Shown piece by piece: positions 17,881-26,873 of a stretch of DNA of 59,915 bases. Source of the DNA: Novosphingobium sp. (lineage in GTDB: Bacteria; Pseudomonadota; Alphaproteobacteria; Sphingomonadales; Sphingomonadaceae). Within the stretch, counting starts at the first letter, position 1, and the number at the start of each line of letters is the position of its first letter. The position numbers and the translations under genes are program-made. The notes below the pieces were generated by a model that was not told the origin of the DNA, ran no database searches, and saw nothing but the letters and a program-made list of their open reading frames with translations. Location of the stretch: positions 1-59,915 of the forward strand of contig NZ_JAIXZS010000019.1 of assembly GCF_027489515.1 (NCBI RefSeq), read 5' to 3'.

Positions 17881-19776
17881 ATGTCCCCCGGATTGAACCG
17901 CCGCGACCTTTTCCGCGGCGCTGCGCTGGCCGGCGGTGGCCTCGCATTGTCGGCATGGCTGCCGGCATGGGCTCAACCCATTTCGTCCGGGATTGCCAAG
18001 CCACTGCCAACGGTCAGCGGGAACGATATCACGCTCAAGATCGCGCATCAGATGATGATGATCGACGGCCGACAAAGCCATGCCATCGGCATCAATGGCA
18101 CTGTGCCTGCGCCCCTCATCCGTCTGCGTCAGGGCCAAAACGTCCGCCTGTCGGTGATCAACGATCTCGAGGAAGACAGCTCGATCCACTGGCACGGCCT
18201 GCTTTTGCCGTTCCAGTTCGACGGCGTGCCCGGCATCAGCTTCCCCGGCATCAAGCCCAAGTCGACCTTTGTCTATGAGTTCCCCATCGTCCAGGCTGGC
18301 ACCTATTGGTATCATAGCCATTCGGGGCTGCAGGAGCAGTTAGGTCATTACGGACCGATTGTCATCGACCCGGAAGGCGAGGATCCGATTCAGTCGGATC
18401 GAGAGCATGTCATCGTGCTCTCCGACCATAGCCAGATGCATCCGCACGCAATTTTCCGGAAGCTCAAGCAGGTCGGCGGTGGCTATTTCAATTATCAGCG
18501 GCAAACGCTGGCCGGTTTGCTGGCCAAGGAAGACCAACCCCTCAAGGACCGACTTGACTGGGGCAATATGCGGATGGATCCGACCGACGTGTCCGATGTC
18601 ACGGGCTCGACCTATACCTATCTCGTGAATGGGCATGGCCCACGGGACAACTGGACCGCGCTTTTCAAGCCAGGTGAGCGCGTTCGCCTGCGTTTCGTCA
18701 ATGCCTCCGCGATGACGACGTTCAATGTCCGGATTCCCGGTCTCAAACTTACGGTTGTTCAGGCCGACGGGCTCAATGTCAGGCCGGTCGAGGTCGACGA
18801 GTTTCAGATCGCGGTTGCCGAGACCTATGATGTCATCGTTACTCCGACCGATGATCGCGCCTACACGCTGGTCGGTGAATCCGTTGATCGTTCGGGCATG
18901 GCACGCGCCACACTGGCTCCGCGTGAAGGCATGACGGCCGAAGTTCCGCCGCTCCGCAAGCGGCCCCTTGCCGATATGAAGGACATGGGCATGGGGGACA
19001 TGGATATGAGCGGCATGTCCGGCATGGACCACGCAGCAATGGGGCATGACATGTCTACCGGCGGAGCTGCCGCGGGCGGGATGGCAGGCATGGATATGGG
19101 GGCCGGCGCGTCGATGCCAAGCATGCAAAAACCGGCGGATAGTTCCATGGCCAACATGCCCGGAATGGGCAGCGGGTCCGGTGATACAATGGGCGGCATG
19201 GCGATGGGCGGAATGGGCGGCATGAACATGCGCGACGCCAGCAAAGCGCCGCAGGTTAAGATGGGACCGGGTGTCCAGACGATCTCGCCCATGCCGATGG
19301 ATCGCACGGGAGAACCGGGACAGGGTCTCGAAGACGTTGGCCACCGGGTTCTTGTCTATCGCGATCTCATGGCGGTGGAGCGCAACCCCGATGTTCGCGC
19401 GCCAGACCGCGCGATGGAAATCCACCTGACCGGGAATATGGAACGCTATATGTGGTCGTTCGATGGGGTGAAGCTCAGTGACAAGCGCGAGCCCATTCCC
19501 TTTATCGAAAACGAAAGGGTCCGCGTCACGCTCGTCAATGACACGATGATGTCGCACCCGATCCATCTTCATGGGCATTTCTTCGAGCTGGTGACCGGGC
19601 ATGGCGAGTATTCGCCGCGCAAACACACCGTCAATGTCGCACCAGGAGGCAAGGTAAGTTTCGACGTCACCGCAGACGCAGTCGGCGACTGGGCGTTTCA
19701 CTGCCATATGCTCTATCACATGCATGCCGGGATGATGCGCGTCGTCTCTGTCCGTCCCCGGGGAGATGCCGCATGA
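17881..19776 (+). CDS. pcoA: Copper-resistance multicopper oxidase (CopA/PcoA)
   Basis: This 631-residue periplasmic oxidase turns Cu(I) into the less harmful Cu(II). The start at 17881 follows AAGGAGATATT and gives a twin-arginine signal (NRRDLFRGAALAGGG). The copper-binding motifs are HWHG (103-106), WYHSHSG (about 143), HPIHLHGHFFEL and HCHMLYHMHAGMM near the C terminus, so all type 1 and trinuclear ligands are present. A long Met/His-rich insert (about residues 365-455, repeated MxGM and DMGM) is typical of CopA/PcoA and probably binds extra copper. It is first in a copA-copB-PepSY run with four-base overlaps. Confidence 0.95.
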   Translation: MSPGLNRRDLFRGAALAGGGLALSAWLPAWAQPISSGIAKPLPTVSGNDITLKIAHQMMMIDGRQSHAIGINGTVPAPLIRLRQGQNVRLSVINDLEEDSSIHWHGLLLPFQFDGVPGISFPGIKPKSTFVYEFPIVQAGTYWYHSHSGLQEQLGHYGPIVIDPEGEDPIQSDREHVIVLSDHSQMHPHAIFRKLKQVGGGYFNYQRQTLAGLLAKEDQPLKDRLDWGNMRMDPTDVSDVTGSTYTYLVNGHGPRDNWTALFKPGERVRLRFVNASAMTTFNVRIPGLKLTVVQADGLNVRPVEVDEFQIAVAETYDVIVTPTDDRAYTLVGESVDRSGMARATLAPREGMTAEVPPLRKRPLADMKDMGMGDMDMSGMSGMDHAAMGHDMSTGGAAAGGMAGMDMGAGASMPSMQKPADSSMANMPGMGSGSGDTMGGMAMGGMGGMNMRDASKAPQVKMGPGVQTISPMPMDRTGEPGQGLEDVGHRVLVYRDLMAVERNPDVRAPDRAMEIHLTGNMERYMWSFDGVKLSDKREPIPFIENERVRVTLVNDTMMSHPIHLHGHFFELVTGHGEYSPRKHTVNVAPGGKVSFDVTADAVGDWAFHCHMLYHMHAGMMRVVSVRPRGDAA

Positions 19777-21038
19777 AGTCGCTTCTCCTTCTGATCGGCG
19801 CGGCCCCGCTCGCCTTGGCGACCCCAGTCAGCGCGCAGTCGATGCAGAATATGCCGGGCATGAACATGCCTGCTGCTCAGCCAGCGGCGAAGAAAAAGCC
19901 GGTGGCCAAGCCAGCAAGCCAGCCCAGGCGCGCCGCTGCGCCCACGGCTAAGGGCAAGCCTGCCACCCCGAAGCGCCGGGCACCGGCAGCAAAACCCAAG
20001 TCGGCGCCGCACGACATGTCGGGCATGGGGGCTATGTCCGGCATGGAGATGCCCGGTGACAAGACGCCTCCAACGGCTGACCCGCATGCCGGCCACGACA
20101 TGTCCGGCATGCCTGGCATGACCATGCCCGATGGGGCGGGCGGTACGATGAAACACGACATGCCCGGCATGGACATGCAGGCGGCACCCGGCGGTCAGCC
20201 GATGCAGCACGATATGTCGTCGATGCCCGGCATGGCGATGGATGGGCCGATGGCAGCCCATGGCGCTGGTGGCACCAGTCTCATGCCCGGCAACGCCCCT
20301 GCACCCCAACCTCCTACCGACAACTATGCCGACCGCGTCTACAAAAACGGCGAGATGGCGGCTTCGCGTACCATGCTGCATAAGGAACATGGCGGCTCAT
20401 CCAGCTCGATGATCCTGTTCAATCTGGCGGAATATCAGGTCCGTAACGGCCGCGACGGCTATCGGTGGGACGGGGAGGCGTGGTTCGGCAAGGATCTCGA
20501 TCGGCTGGTGGTCAAGACAGAGGGTGAGGGCGTTCTTGCTGGCAGAAGCGGCACCTACATGGAGACCGCAGAAGTTCAGGCGCTCTACAGTCGTGCACTC
20601 GACCCTTATTGGAACCTCCAGGCGGGTGTCCGTTACGATTTCAAACCCAACCCATCCCGTACTTATGCGACGATCGGTATTGAGGGGGTGGCGCCTTACT
20701 GGTTTGAGACCGAGGCTGCCCTGTTTCTGTCGAACAAAGGCGAGGTGTTGGGGCGGATCGAGGGCTATTATGATCAGCGTATCACGCAACGCCTCATTCT
20801 CCAGCCGCGCCTGGAAGTGAACCTTTCAGCACAAAATGTCCCGGAGACGCGGATTGGAGCGGGCATCACGAACGCCGAATTGGGACTGCGTTTGCGTTAC
20901 GAACTGCGCCGCGAATTTGCCCCCTACATCGGCGTTTCTTACGACCGAAAGTTCGGGCGGACGGCGGACTATGCACGCTCAGACGGAGGGGACGTGAAGG
21001 CGGCCAGCTTTGTAATCGGTGTTCGGACCTGGTTCTGA
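19773..21038 (+). CDS. copB: Outer-membrane copper protein CopB
   Basis: The 421-residue protein has a signal peptide (to about residue 22), a low-complexity region of Lys/Pro/Ala and Met/His repeats (to about 175, with many GM and HDM units) and a C-terminal beta-barrel domain of the CopB/PcoB family starting near DNYADRVYKNGEMAASR and ending in ...SFVIGVRTWF, with the terminal aromatic expected of outer-membrane proteins. The ATG overlaps the oxidase stop by four bases. It is thought to bind copper at the outer membrane together with the oxidase. Confidence 0.92.
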   Translation: MKSLLLLIGAAPLALATPVSAQSMQNMPGMNMPAAQPAAKKKPVAKPASQPRRAAAPTAKGKPATPKRRAPAAKPKSAPHDMSGMGAMSGMEMPGDKTPPTADPHAGHDMSGMPGMTMPDGAGGTMKHDMPGMDMQAAPGGQPMQHDMSSMPGMAMDGPMAAHGAGGTSLMPGNAPAPQPPTDNYADRVYKNGEMAASRTMLHKEHGGSSSSMILFNLAEYQVRNGRDGYRWDGEAWFGKDLDRLVVKTEGEGVLAGRSGTYMETAEVQALYSRALDPYWNLQAGVRYDFKPNPSRTYATIGIEGVAPYWFETEAALFLSNKGEVLGRIEGYYDQRITQRLILQPRLEVNLSAQNVPETRIGAGITNAELGLRLRYELRREFAPYIGVSYDRKFGRTADYARSDGGDVKAASFVIGVRTWF

Positions 21039-21754
21039 GAAGCGCCAAACTCCGCTTCCACATCGGGGCTAGCCGCGTTCATCGCTGGTTAGCCCTGGTT
21101 ATCGGCGTCCAGCTGCTGCTTTGGTTTGCGAGCGGTCTTGTCATGAGCCTGTTGCCGATCGAGCGAGTCCGCGGTGAACATCTCGTCGAGCGATCGTCGC
21201 CGGCGATATTGGAACAGTCGAGATCGCGCGCGCCGTTGGACCTAGTGTTGCGCGCGGCGACCAGACCCGTGCGTGAAGTCCGATATCGCGCGCTGCTCGG
21301 CCGCGAGATTGCGGAGGTCGAGTCTATCGATGGGACGATCTCACTCCACGATGCAGAAACAGGTCGTCGACTTGGTCCCGTGAACGCTGCGATGGCTCGC
21401 GCGGTGGCGATACAGGCCTACCGTGGTACGTCGGAGCCGCCGAGCGTGCGCCTGGTTGTGGCGTCGACCCCAGAATTCAAGGGCGTCCTGCCGGCCTGGC
21501 GGGTGGACTTCCCTGACCGCGAAGCGACCCGCGTCTATGTTGCCCAGAATAGTGGTCGGATCGTCGCTGTGAGAAATGGAACGTGGCGCCTGTACGATTT
21601 CTTCTGGGCGCTCCACATCATGGATTGGAAAAACCACGAAAATTTCAACACGCCGTGGTTGATGGCGTTTGCCGCAGGTGGTCTCGCATTGGCGATCGCG
21701 GGTTCGGCACTTTTGTATCTTCGGTGGCCGCGAAAGCGACGCCGCACGGGTTGA
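21035..21754 (+). CDS. PepSY-type membrane protein, probable CTG start
   Basis: The frame upstream of the ATG at 21143 continues with good coding sequence (KLRFHIGASRVHRWLALVIG followed by VQLLLWFASGLVMSLL), which is the N-terminal membrane anchor expected of PepSY-TM proteins. No ATG, GTG or TTG exists there; a CTG at 21035 overlaps the copB TGA as CTGA and would give a 239-residue protein. A PepSY-like periplasmic domain follows, then a C-terminal span (about residues 207-230). The function in copper clusters is not established; PepSY-TM proteins are often linked to redox or metal reduction at the membrane. Confidence 0.7.
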   Translation: MRSAKLRFHIGASRVHRWLALVIGVQLLLWFASGLVMSLLPIERVRGEHLVERSSPAILEQSRSRAPLDLVLRAATRPVREVRYRALLGREIAEVESIDGTISLHDAETGRRLGPVNAAMARAVAIQAYRGTSEPPSVRLVVASTPEFKGVLPAWRVDFPDREATRVYVAQNSGRIVAVRNGTWRLYDFFWALHIMDWKNHENFNTPWLMAFAAGGLALAIAGSALLYLRWPRKRRRTG

Positions 21755-21796
21755 ATAGTCAAGCAGGATCGGGGCGGGGGCCAAAGGAGACGACCA

Positions 21797-22243
21797 ATGA
21801 TGAAAAATGCCTATGCGAGCCTCGCCCTGCAGACCTTGGTTGGCGGCGTCATCATGTATCTGGTGATGTTCGTCATGATCGACAGCTTGGGGAGCTTCTA
21901 CAACAACCTGAATATGCTCTACATGACGCTAATGATGGTGGCGCCCATGGTGGTGCTGATGGTCCTCGCGATGGGCCATATGTTCCCGTCGAAAAAGGCA
22001 AACGCGGCCCTTATATTAGGGTCAGTTGCGATATTCGCCGGATCATTTGCCCTCATCCGCACGCAAACAACGATCGGCGATACAGCATTCCTCCGATCGA
22101 TGATCCCGCATCATTCGGGCGCGATCCTGATGTGCCGCGAGGCCTCCTTGAAGGATCCGGAAATCGTTCGTCTGTGCAGCGGCATCGAGGAATCTCAGCG
22201 CCGCGAAATCGATGAAATGAAGGCTATTCTAGCCCGCAAGTAG
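21797..22243 (+). CDS. Membrane protein with DUF305 domain
   Basis: The 148-residue protein starts after AAAGGAGACGACC. It has three hydrophobic segments at about residues 10-32, 38-61 and 70-88, followed by a DUF305 core with the signature FLRSMIPHHSGAILMCREA. The two adjacent histidines and surrounding Met/Cys suggest a metal-binding helix bundle facing the periplasm. It follows the PepSY gene by 42 bases and is probably in the same transcript. Confidence 0.8.
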   Translation: MMKNAYASLALQTLVGGVIMYLVMFVMIDSLGSFYNNLNMLYMTLMMVAPMVVLMVLAMGHMFPSKKANAALILGSVAIFAGSFALIRTQTTIGDTAFLRSMIPHHSGAILMCREASLKDPEIVRLCSGIEESQRREIDEMKAILARK

Positions 22244-22338
22244 GCTTCGCGCTCCCGTTCCCGTAAATTTTGTGCCGCCTCACGAGGGAAATGGCGCGCC
22301 CATGCGTATTATCAATGCGGGGCGCTGAGGAGAGAATT

Positions 22339-22710
22339 GTGAAGAAAATAGTCCCCATCATCATCGCTGGATTGGTGGCCGCGCCGGCGATCGCCCAAAT
22401 GCAGGGCATGGACCATAGCAAGATGGACATGCGCCAGACCATGAACCCCACGCCAGCCAATCCTTACCCGCCTGCAGAAATGGAGATGCATCAGAAGATG
22501 ATGTCCGCCACGGGCAGCGATGCAACGGAGACCTGGGTGCGCAAGATGATCGAGCATCATCGCGGTGCGATTGCGATGTCACGCATCGTTTTGCGCGACA
22601 CCAAGGACGCGCAGGTCCGAATGATGGCGAACAAGTCAATCACCGAGCAAACGCGAGAAGTGGGCGAGCTTCAAGGCTGGCTGAGAGCCCACAACAAGCG
22701 CGCCCAATAG
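22339..22710 (+). CDS. Secreted DUF305 protein
   Basis: The 123-residue protein starts at a GTG at 22339 with GGAG upstream and has a signal peptide (KKIVPIIIAGLVAAPAIAQ). A Met/His-rich stretch (MQGMDHSKMDMRQTMNP) leads into a DUF305 domain with VRKMIEHHRGAIAMSRI. It is a soluble periplasmic relative of the preceding membrane DUF305 protein. DUF305 proteins recur beside copper genes; copper or silver binding is inferred from the ligand-rich composition. Confidence 0.82.
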   Translation: MKKIVPIIIAGLVAAPAIAQMQGMDHSKMDMRQTMNPTPANPYPPAEMEMHQKMMSATGSDATETWVRKMIEHHRGAIAMSRIVLRDTKDAQVRMMANKSITEQTREVGELQGWLRAHNKRAQ

Positions 22711-22719
22711 ACCTTTCCT

Positions 22720-22739
22720 CCCCCGCCCAGGGGCGGGGG
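22720..22739. terminator. Strong GC hairpin between DUF305 gene and copG
   Basis: CCCCCGCCC (22720-22728) and GGGCGGGGG (22731-22739) form a perfect nine-base inverted repeat with two bases between the arms. There is no T run after it, so it is not a classic intrinsic terminator; it may cause pausing or protect the upstream mRNA. It begins nine bases after the DUF305 stop codon. Confidence 0.45.
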
Positions 22740-22756
22740 AACCAATAAGGGATCGT

Positions 22757-23200
22757 ATGACACTCAAATTTGCCCTCGCTGCGTTCATAGCAGCCTTCTC
22801 CGTCGCCAGCGCCGAAGCTGCCCCGATCATCATGCATCGTGACCCTGGTTGCGGTTGCTGCGAACAGTGGGCGGCCCAGGTGCGCAGACAATTTGGACAA
22901 AGCGTCAATATCGTCGACGACCAGCAACGCGGCCGCTTTCAACGCGCTCAAGGCGTGCCCGCTGCGCTGGCATCATGCCATACTGCAATTGTCGATGGCA
23001 TAGTTTTCGAGGGCCACGTTCCCATTGCCGACATGAAGCGCGCGATCGCGAAGCGCCCGAAGGGCGTAAAGGGATTGGCCGTAGCGGGCATGCCGCTGGG
23101 TTCTCCGGGGATGCAAGTCCCCGGCCAAAAACCACAACCCTACTCTGTCATCGCCTTCGGATCGGCGGGTCAGACGGTATTTGCCCGACACGGCGGGTGA
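22757..23200 (+). CDS. copG: CopG-like DUF411 periplasmic copper oxidoreductase
   Basis: The 147-residue protein has a signal peptide ending at AEA-APIIMH and the thioredoxin-like DUF411 motif HRDPGCGCCEQWAAQVR, where the cysteines form the CxCC copper site. The later DYNA-type region is VDGIVFEGHVPIADMKR. CopG proteins of Pseudomonas and Vibrio bind and redox-cycle copper in the periplasm. It lies between DUF305 and cus genes, in keeping with that role. Confidence 0.87.
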   Translation: MTLKFALAAFIAAFSVASAEAAPIIMHRDPGCGCCEQWAAQVRRQFGQSVNIVDDQQRGRFQRAQGVPAALASCHTAIVDGIVFEGHVPIADMKRAIAKRPKGVKGLAVAGMPLGSPGMQVPGQKPQPYSVIAFGSAGQTVFARHGG

Positions 23201-23246
23201 CCATCTCGTTGATCTTTGATGCTACGAGGCGTAATAAATAACGGCT

Positions 23247-23621
23247 GTGAAACGCGTTTTGCAACTTCTTCTCCTTCTGGGAGCCATGGTTGGCTTGATT
23301 GGCCAAGCGGCGGCCTTTGCGTCCGCTCCGCCTGCGATGTCCGCCCCAATGGCCACGTCTGTGCAGGCCGTGGCTGGGATGTCGGAAGACTGCATGAAGA
23401 TAATGGCACAGCAGCAACAACCTGCTCAGAAGCCTTGCAAGGGCATAACCCTGGAATGCATCGCGGCCATGGGCTGCGTCGTTCCGCTGGCCGTTCGTAA
23501 TGACGCGCCTATGCTGGAAGCACGCGAAGCCAGTCCAGCTCTGCCCTTCTGGGCAACCATCACTGTCCTGCACGGCAGTGACCTCACTCCCGAACCGGAA
23601 CCACCGACTCTCCTTGGCTGA
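23247..23621 (+). CDS. Small secreted Cys/Met protein ahead of cusC
   Basis: The 124-residue protein (GTG start at 23247) has a signal peptide (LLLLLGAMVGLIGQAAAFA), a middle part with four cysteines (SEDCMKIM, KPCKGITLECIAAMGCVV) and a C terminus ending PEPEPPTLLG. It resembles the protein at 4200-4571 in size, layout and ending. Both precede a TolC-type gene, separated here by one more small gene. Copper or silver binding in the periplasm is inferred. Confidence 0.7.
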   Translation: MKRVLQLLLLLGAMVGLIGQAAAFASAPPAMSAPMATSVQAVAGMSEDCMKIMAQQQQPAQKPCKGITLECIAAMGCVVPLAVRNDAPMLEAREASPALPFWATITVLHGSDLTPEPEPPTLLG

Positions 23622-23724
23622 TCGACACCGGCTGCCAGGCTGACAGGATTCTTGCGTCTATCGCGCATCTGAAAATCCTGTCTGACCCGCGGCTACCACG
23701 ATATTTTGCCCAAGGATTACAGTC

Positions 23725-24009
23725 ATGAAGAACCGTGTTTTCTATGCCCTGCTGGGCATTGCGCTTGCCGCTCCCGTTGCCGCTTTCGCCGGCGAACCCA
23801 ACACAAACTCGCAGTCTGGCCATTATGAATGGCGTCAATCGCCAAACTATGGCCCGCGTGCGCCATCTATGAGCCCCCGTCGCGTCTGGGTGCCCGATGC
23901 TCCGCAGATGGCGAACTGCAACTGCGACATGATGAAGATGAGCGCGGCGGACTGCATGAAGGAGATGCATAGCATGGCATCGCCTTCGTCGGCTCCCTCG
24001 GCCGGCTAG
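23725..24009 (+). CDS. Small secreted Cys/Met-rich protein
   Basis: The 94-residue protein has a signal peptide (to AFA-GEP), a short aromatic/proline-rich part and a C-terminal metal-ligand cluster (NCNCDMMKMSAADCMKEMHS). No family is recognised. It lies between the small secreted protein at 23247 and cusC. A periplasmic copper- or silver-binding role is likely from composition. Confidence 0.65.
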   Translation: MKNRVFYALLGIALAAPVAAFAGEPNTNSQSGHYEWRQSPNYGPRAPSMSPRRVWVPDAPQMANCNCDMMKMSAADCMKEMHSMASPSSAPSAG

Positions 24010-24053
24010 GCACAGCCTCTGGCCGTGTAAGGTCGCATAGACGGCCAGGCCAG

Positions 24054-24090
24054 CAGTGGCGGCGGGATTGCCCCCATCCCGCCGCCACTG
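24054..24090. terminator. 15-bp perfect hairpin upstream of cusC
   Basis: CAGTGGCGGCGGGAT (24054-24068) and ATCCCGCCGCCACTG (24076-24090) pair perfectly around a seven-base loop. No T run follows. It lies between the small secreted protein and cusC and may end the upstream transcript with help from Rho or mark a processing point. Confidence 0.5.
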
Positions 24091-24144
24091 ACATGCCTGC
24101 CAGAGTGCGCGACGCCGGCCTGATCCTCCGATCAGGAGTTTTCC

Positions 24145-25374
24145 ATGCGATTGTTTGTTTGTCTGCCGCTGCTCGCGGCGATCCCCGGCGTTGCATTCGC
24201 TGGTCCCCTCACTTTCGACGCTGCGCTCCAGCGCGCGCGGCAGGAAGCGCCGTCGATCAAGGCCAAGGCGCTCGCCGCCGAGGCCGCTCGTTCCGCTCGT
24301 GGCGGCGCCGGATCGCTACCTGATCCGACTCTGGCCGTTGGGCTCGACAGTTTCCCGATCTCGGGGCCATTGGCGTTTGCTCCCGGGCAGGACAATTTCA
24401 CGATGGCGCGGGTGGGCGTGTCCCAGGATATTCCCAACCTCGCCAAGCGCCGTGCGCAACGCGCCCGCGCTGACAGCGATATCAAGGCTGCAGATGCCGA
24501 CACCGCATTTGAGGCGCGTTCGGTTGAGGTCGGCACTGCGCTTGCCTGGATCAACCTTGCCTATGCCGAGCGCCGGCTGACCGCGCTTGATGATCTTCTA
24601 GCCCGTCTGGAGCGCGTGGTGCGGACAACGCCCAGTGCCGTCGCGTCGGGCAATGCCCGGCCTGCGCAGACTCTTGCCGGCCGACAGGCTATCGCCTCAT
24701 TAGAAGATCGTCGCAGCGAACTGGTCTCAAACATAGCGCGGGCACGGGCTGCTCTGACGCGATGGACGGGTGACCCGGCGCCTGAAATTGCCGGATCTAT
24801 TCCCGACTTCCCTGTCGATGGGGCCGAACTGCGCGCTGGCCTGGATCGTCAACCCACGATCCGGATGATCGACGCCCAATCCGGCCAGGCCGATGCCGAT
24901 GTTCGAATGGCCGATGCTGGCCGGCGCTCCGACTTCGGCGTCAACCTGGCCTACCAGCGCCGCGATCCCCGCTTCGGCGACTATGTCTCCGCAGGCGTGA
25001 CTATCAGCCTGCCCTTCTTCACCCGCAATCGTCAGAACGCCCAGATCGCCGAGGCTCAGGCCAATGCCGGGCGAGTATTGGCCCAGCGCGAGGCTGCGCG
25101 GCGCGCACTCGCCGCCGACCTCGAAGCCGATCTCGCCGACCATGTCATGCATCATGAACAGTGGATGCGCGCACGGGATACGCTGCTCCCGCTCGCCGAC
25201 CAGCGCGTCAAATTGGAAACGGCAAGCTACGCGGCGGGGCGTGCCAGTCTCGTGGATATATCAGACGCCTACGCCGCGCTGGCCGACGCGACTTTGACCG
25301 CCCTCGACCGCGAGGCCCTGGTCGCCGCTGACGGCGCAAGGCTGACCCTCACCTATCGGAGCGACGACCAATGA
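24145..25374 (+). CDS. cusC: Outer-membrane efflux channel CusC-type
   Basis: This is a complete 409-residue TolC-family protein that forms the outer-membrane duct of the tripartite pump. CAGGAG lies seven bases before the ATG; the signal peptide ends at AFA-GP and the repeats start LTFDAALQRA. It is slightly shorter than the usual 440-480 residues of TolC/CusC. Its stop overlaps the adaptor start (ATGA). It is the intact relative of the truncated gene at 4639. Confidence 0.88.
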   Translation: MRLFVCLPLLAAIPGVAFAGPLTFDAALQRARQEAPSIKAKALAAEAARSARGGAGSLPDPTLAVGLDSFPISGPLAFAPGQDNFTMARVGVSQDIPNLAKRRAQRARADSDIKAADADTAFEARSVEVGTALAWINLAYAERRLTALDDLLARLERVVRTTPSAVASGNARPAQTLAGRQAIASLEDRRSELVSNIARARAALTRWTGDPAPEIAGSIPDFPVDGAELRAGLDRQPTIRMIDAQSGQADADVRMADAGRRSDFGVNLAYQRRDPRFGDYVSAGVTISLPFFTRNRQNAQIAEAQANAGRVLAQREAARRALAADLEADLADHVMHHEQWMRARDTLLPLADQRVKLETASYAAGRASLVDISDAYAALADATLTALDREALVAADGARLTLTYRSDDQ

Positions 25375-26873
25375 ATGAAGCCGCTTCCACGCTCCGCCCG
25401 CGCCTCGCGGCCACGGGTCTTGCCATCGCCCTGGTCGCCGGCGCCGGCGGTTATGGGATCGCGCGCTGGACAGGCCATCCCGCCGATACTCCTCCAGTCG
25501 CTCAGGGGGCCGATGCCGGCCGCAAGGTGCTCTACTGGTACGACCCGATGGTGCCCACGCAGCATTTCGACAAGCCGGGCAAATCGCCGTTCATGGATAT
25601 GCAGTTGGTTCCCAAATATGCCGACGAGGCTGGCGGCGACGCACCGGGCGTCCGCATCGATCCGGCAATGTCGCAGACGCTGGGGCTCCGCACGGTCGCA
25701 GTCCGGCGCGGCGAATTGGCGAACAGCCTGACCGCTACCGGCACGATTGACTTCAACCAGCGCGATGTCGCGATCGTCCAGACGCGCGCAGGCGGGTTCG
25801 TCCAGCGGGTCTATGCACGCGCGCCCGGTGACCTGATCGGCGCGGGCGCACCGCTCGCCGACTTGCTCGTTCCCGAATGGGGTGGCGCGCAGACCGAGTT
25901 TCTGGCGGTTCGCCATGCCGGCAACGCGGCGCTGACCCAAGCTGCACGGCAACGGCTCATGCTGCTCGGCATGCCGGCAGGCACGATCGCATCGGTCGAG
26001 CGAACGGGACGGCCGCACAATGTCGTCACGATCTCCACACCGACCGGCGGAGTCATCAAGACCTTGGACGTGCGCGCCGGCATGACAATGACCGCAGGAC
26101 AGACGCTCGCCGAGATCAACGGCCTCGGCACCGTATGGCTCAATGCCGCCGTGCCCGAAGCGATCGCCGGCCCGCTCAAACCCGGACAAAGTGTGCAGGC
26201 TACGCTTGCCGCTTTCCCCGGCGAAACCTTGTCGGGCCGTGTCTCGGCGATCCTGCCCACGACTCAGGTCGACAGCCGGACGCTCACGGTCCGGATCGAG
26301 CTTCCCAATCGGGGCGGGCGCTTGCGGCCCGGCATGTTCGCGACCGTGTCGTTCGGCGGCAGTACGCAACCGGCATTGCTCGTGCCCTCCGAAGCGCTGA
26401 TCCGCACCGGCAAGCGGACATTGGTGATGCTCGCACTCGACAAGGGACGCTACCGGCCCGCCGAGGTGCAGACCGGCCGTGAATCCGGCGATGACACCGA
26501 GATCCTGGCGGGTCTCAGCGAAGGCGAAAAGATCGTCGCCTCGGGCCAGTTCCTGATCGATTCCGAAGCGAGCCTTTCGGGCGTGGAAGCACGGCCGATC
26601 GGTGGAGGTGTTTCGGCTGCGGCTGCCAAACCCGCCGCTACTGCCACGCTCTACGAGACGACGGGCAAGATCGAGCAGATTACCGCCACTTCGGTGACGC
26701 TGAGCCACGAGCCGGTGCCGGCGATCGGCTGGCCGGCGATGACGATGACCTTCCAGCTTCCCGACCCGAAGATGGTGCGTGGCCTGAAAACGGGCGATCG
26801 CGTCCGCTTCGGCTTCGATCAACCACCGGCCGGACCGACCGTGCGCCGCATGGCGAAGGTTGCTGGCCAGTGA
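25371..26873 (+). CDS. cusB: CusB-type periplasmic adaptor with fused CusF domain
   Basis: The 500-residue membrane-fusion protein links CusA and CusC. After an N-terminal anchor (about 12-33) comes a heavy-metal-binding domain (about 52-83, [20 protein letters not shown]), then the barrel-sandwich and beta-barrel domains. At the C terminus (about 417-495) is a CusF-like domain with [19 protein letters not shown], so the chaperone is fused to the adaptor in addition to the separate cusF gene at 30025. Both ends overlap neighbours by four bases. Confidence 0.92.
   Translation: MNEAASTLRPRLAATGLAIALVAGAGGYGIARWTGHPADTPPVAQGADAGRKVLYWYDPMVPTQHFDKPGKSPFMDMQLVPKYADEAGGDAPGVRIDPAMSQTLGLRTVAVRRGELANSLTATGTIDFNQRDVAIVQTRAGGFVQRVYARAPGDLIGAGAPLADLLVPEWGGAQTEFLAVRHAGNAALTQAARQRLMLLGMPAGTIASVERTGRPHNVVTISTPTGGVIKTLDVRAGMTMTAGQTLAEINGLGTVWLNAAVPEAIAGPLKPGQSVQATLAAFPGETLSGRVSAILPTTQVDSRTLTVRIELPNRGGRLRPGMFATVSFGGSTQPALLVPSEALIRTGKRTLVMLALDKGRYRPAEVQTGRESGDDTEILAGLSEGEKIVASGQFLIDSEASLSGVEARPIGGGVSAAAAKPAATATLYETTGKIEQITATSVTLSHEPVPAIGWPAMTMTFQLPDPKMVRGLKTGDRVRFGFDQPPAGPTVRRMAKVAGQ

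Noticed and set aside
22720..22739. Classic Rho-independent terminator
   Set aside because: The stem is strong but no T tract follows, and the next gene, with a related function, starts 18 bases later. It is kept as a hairpin with low confidence.
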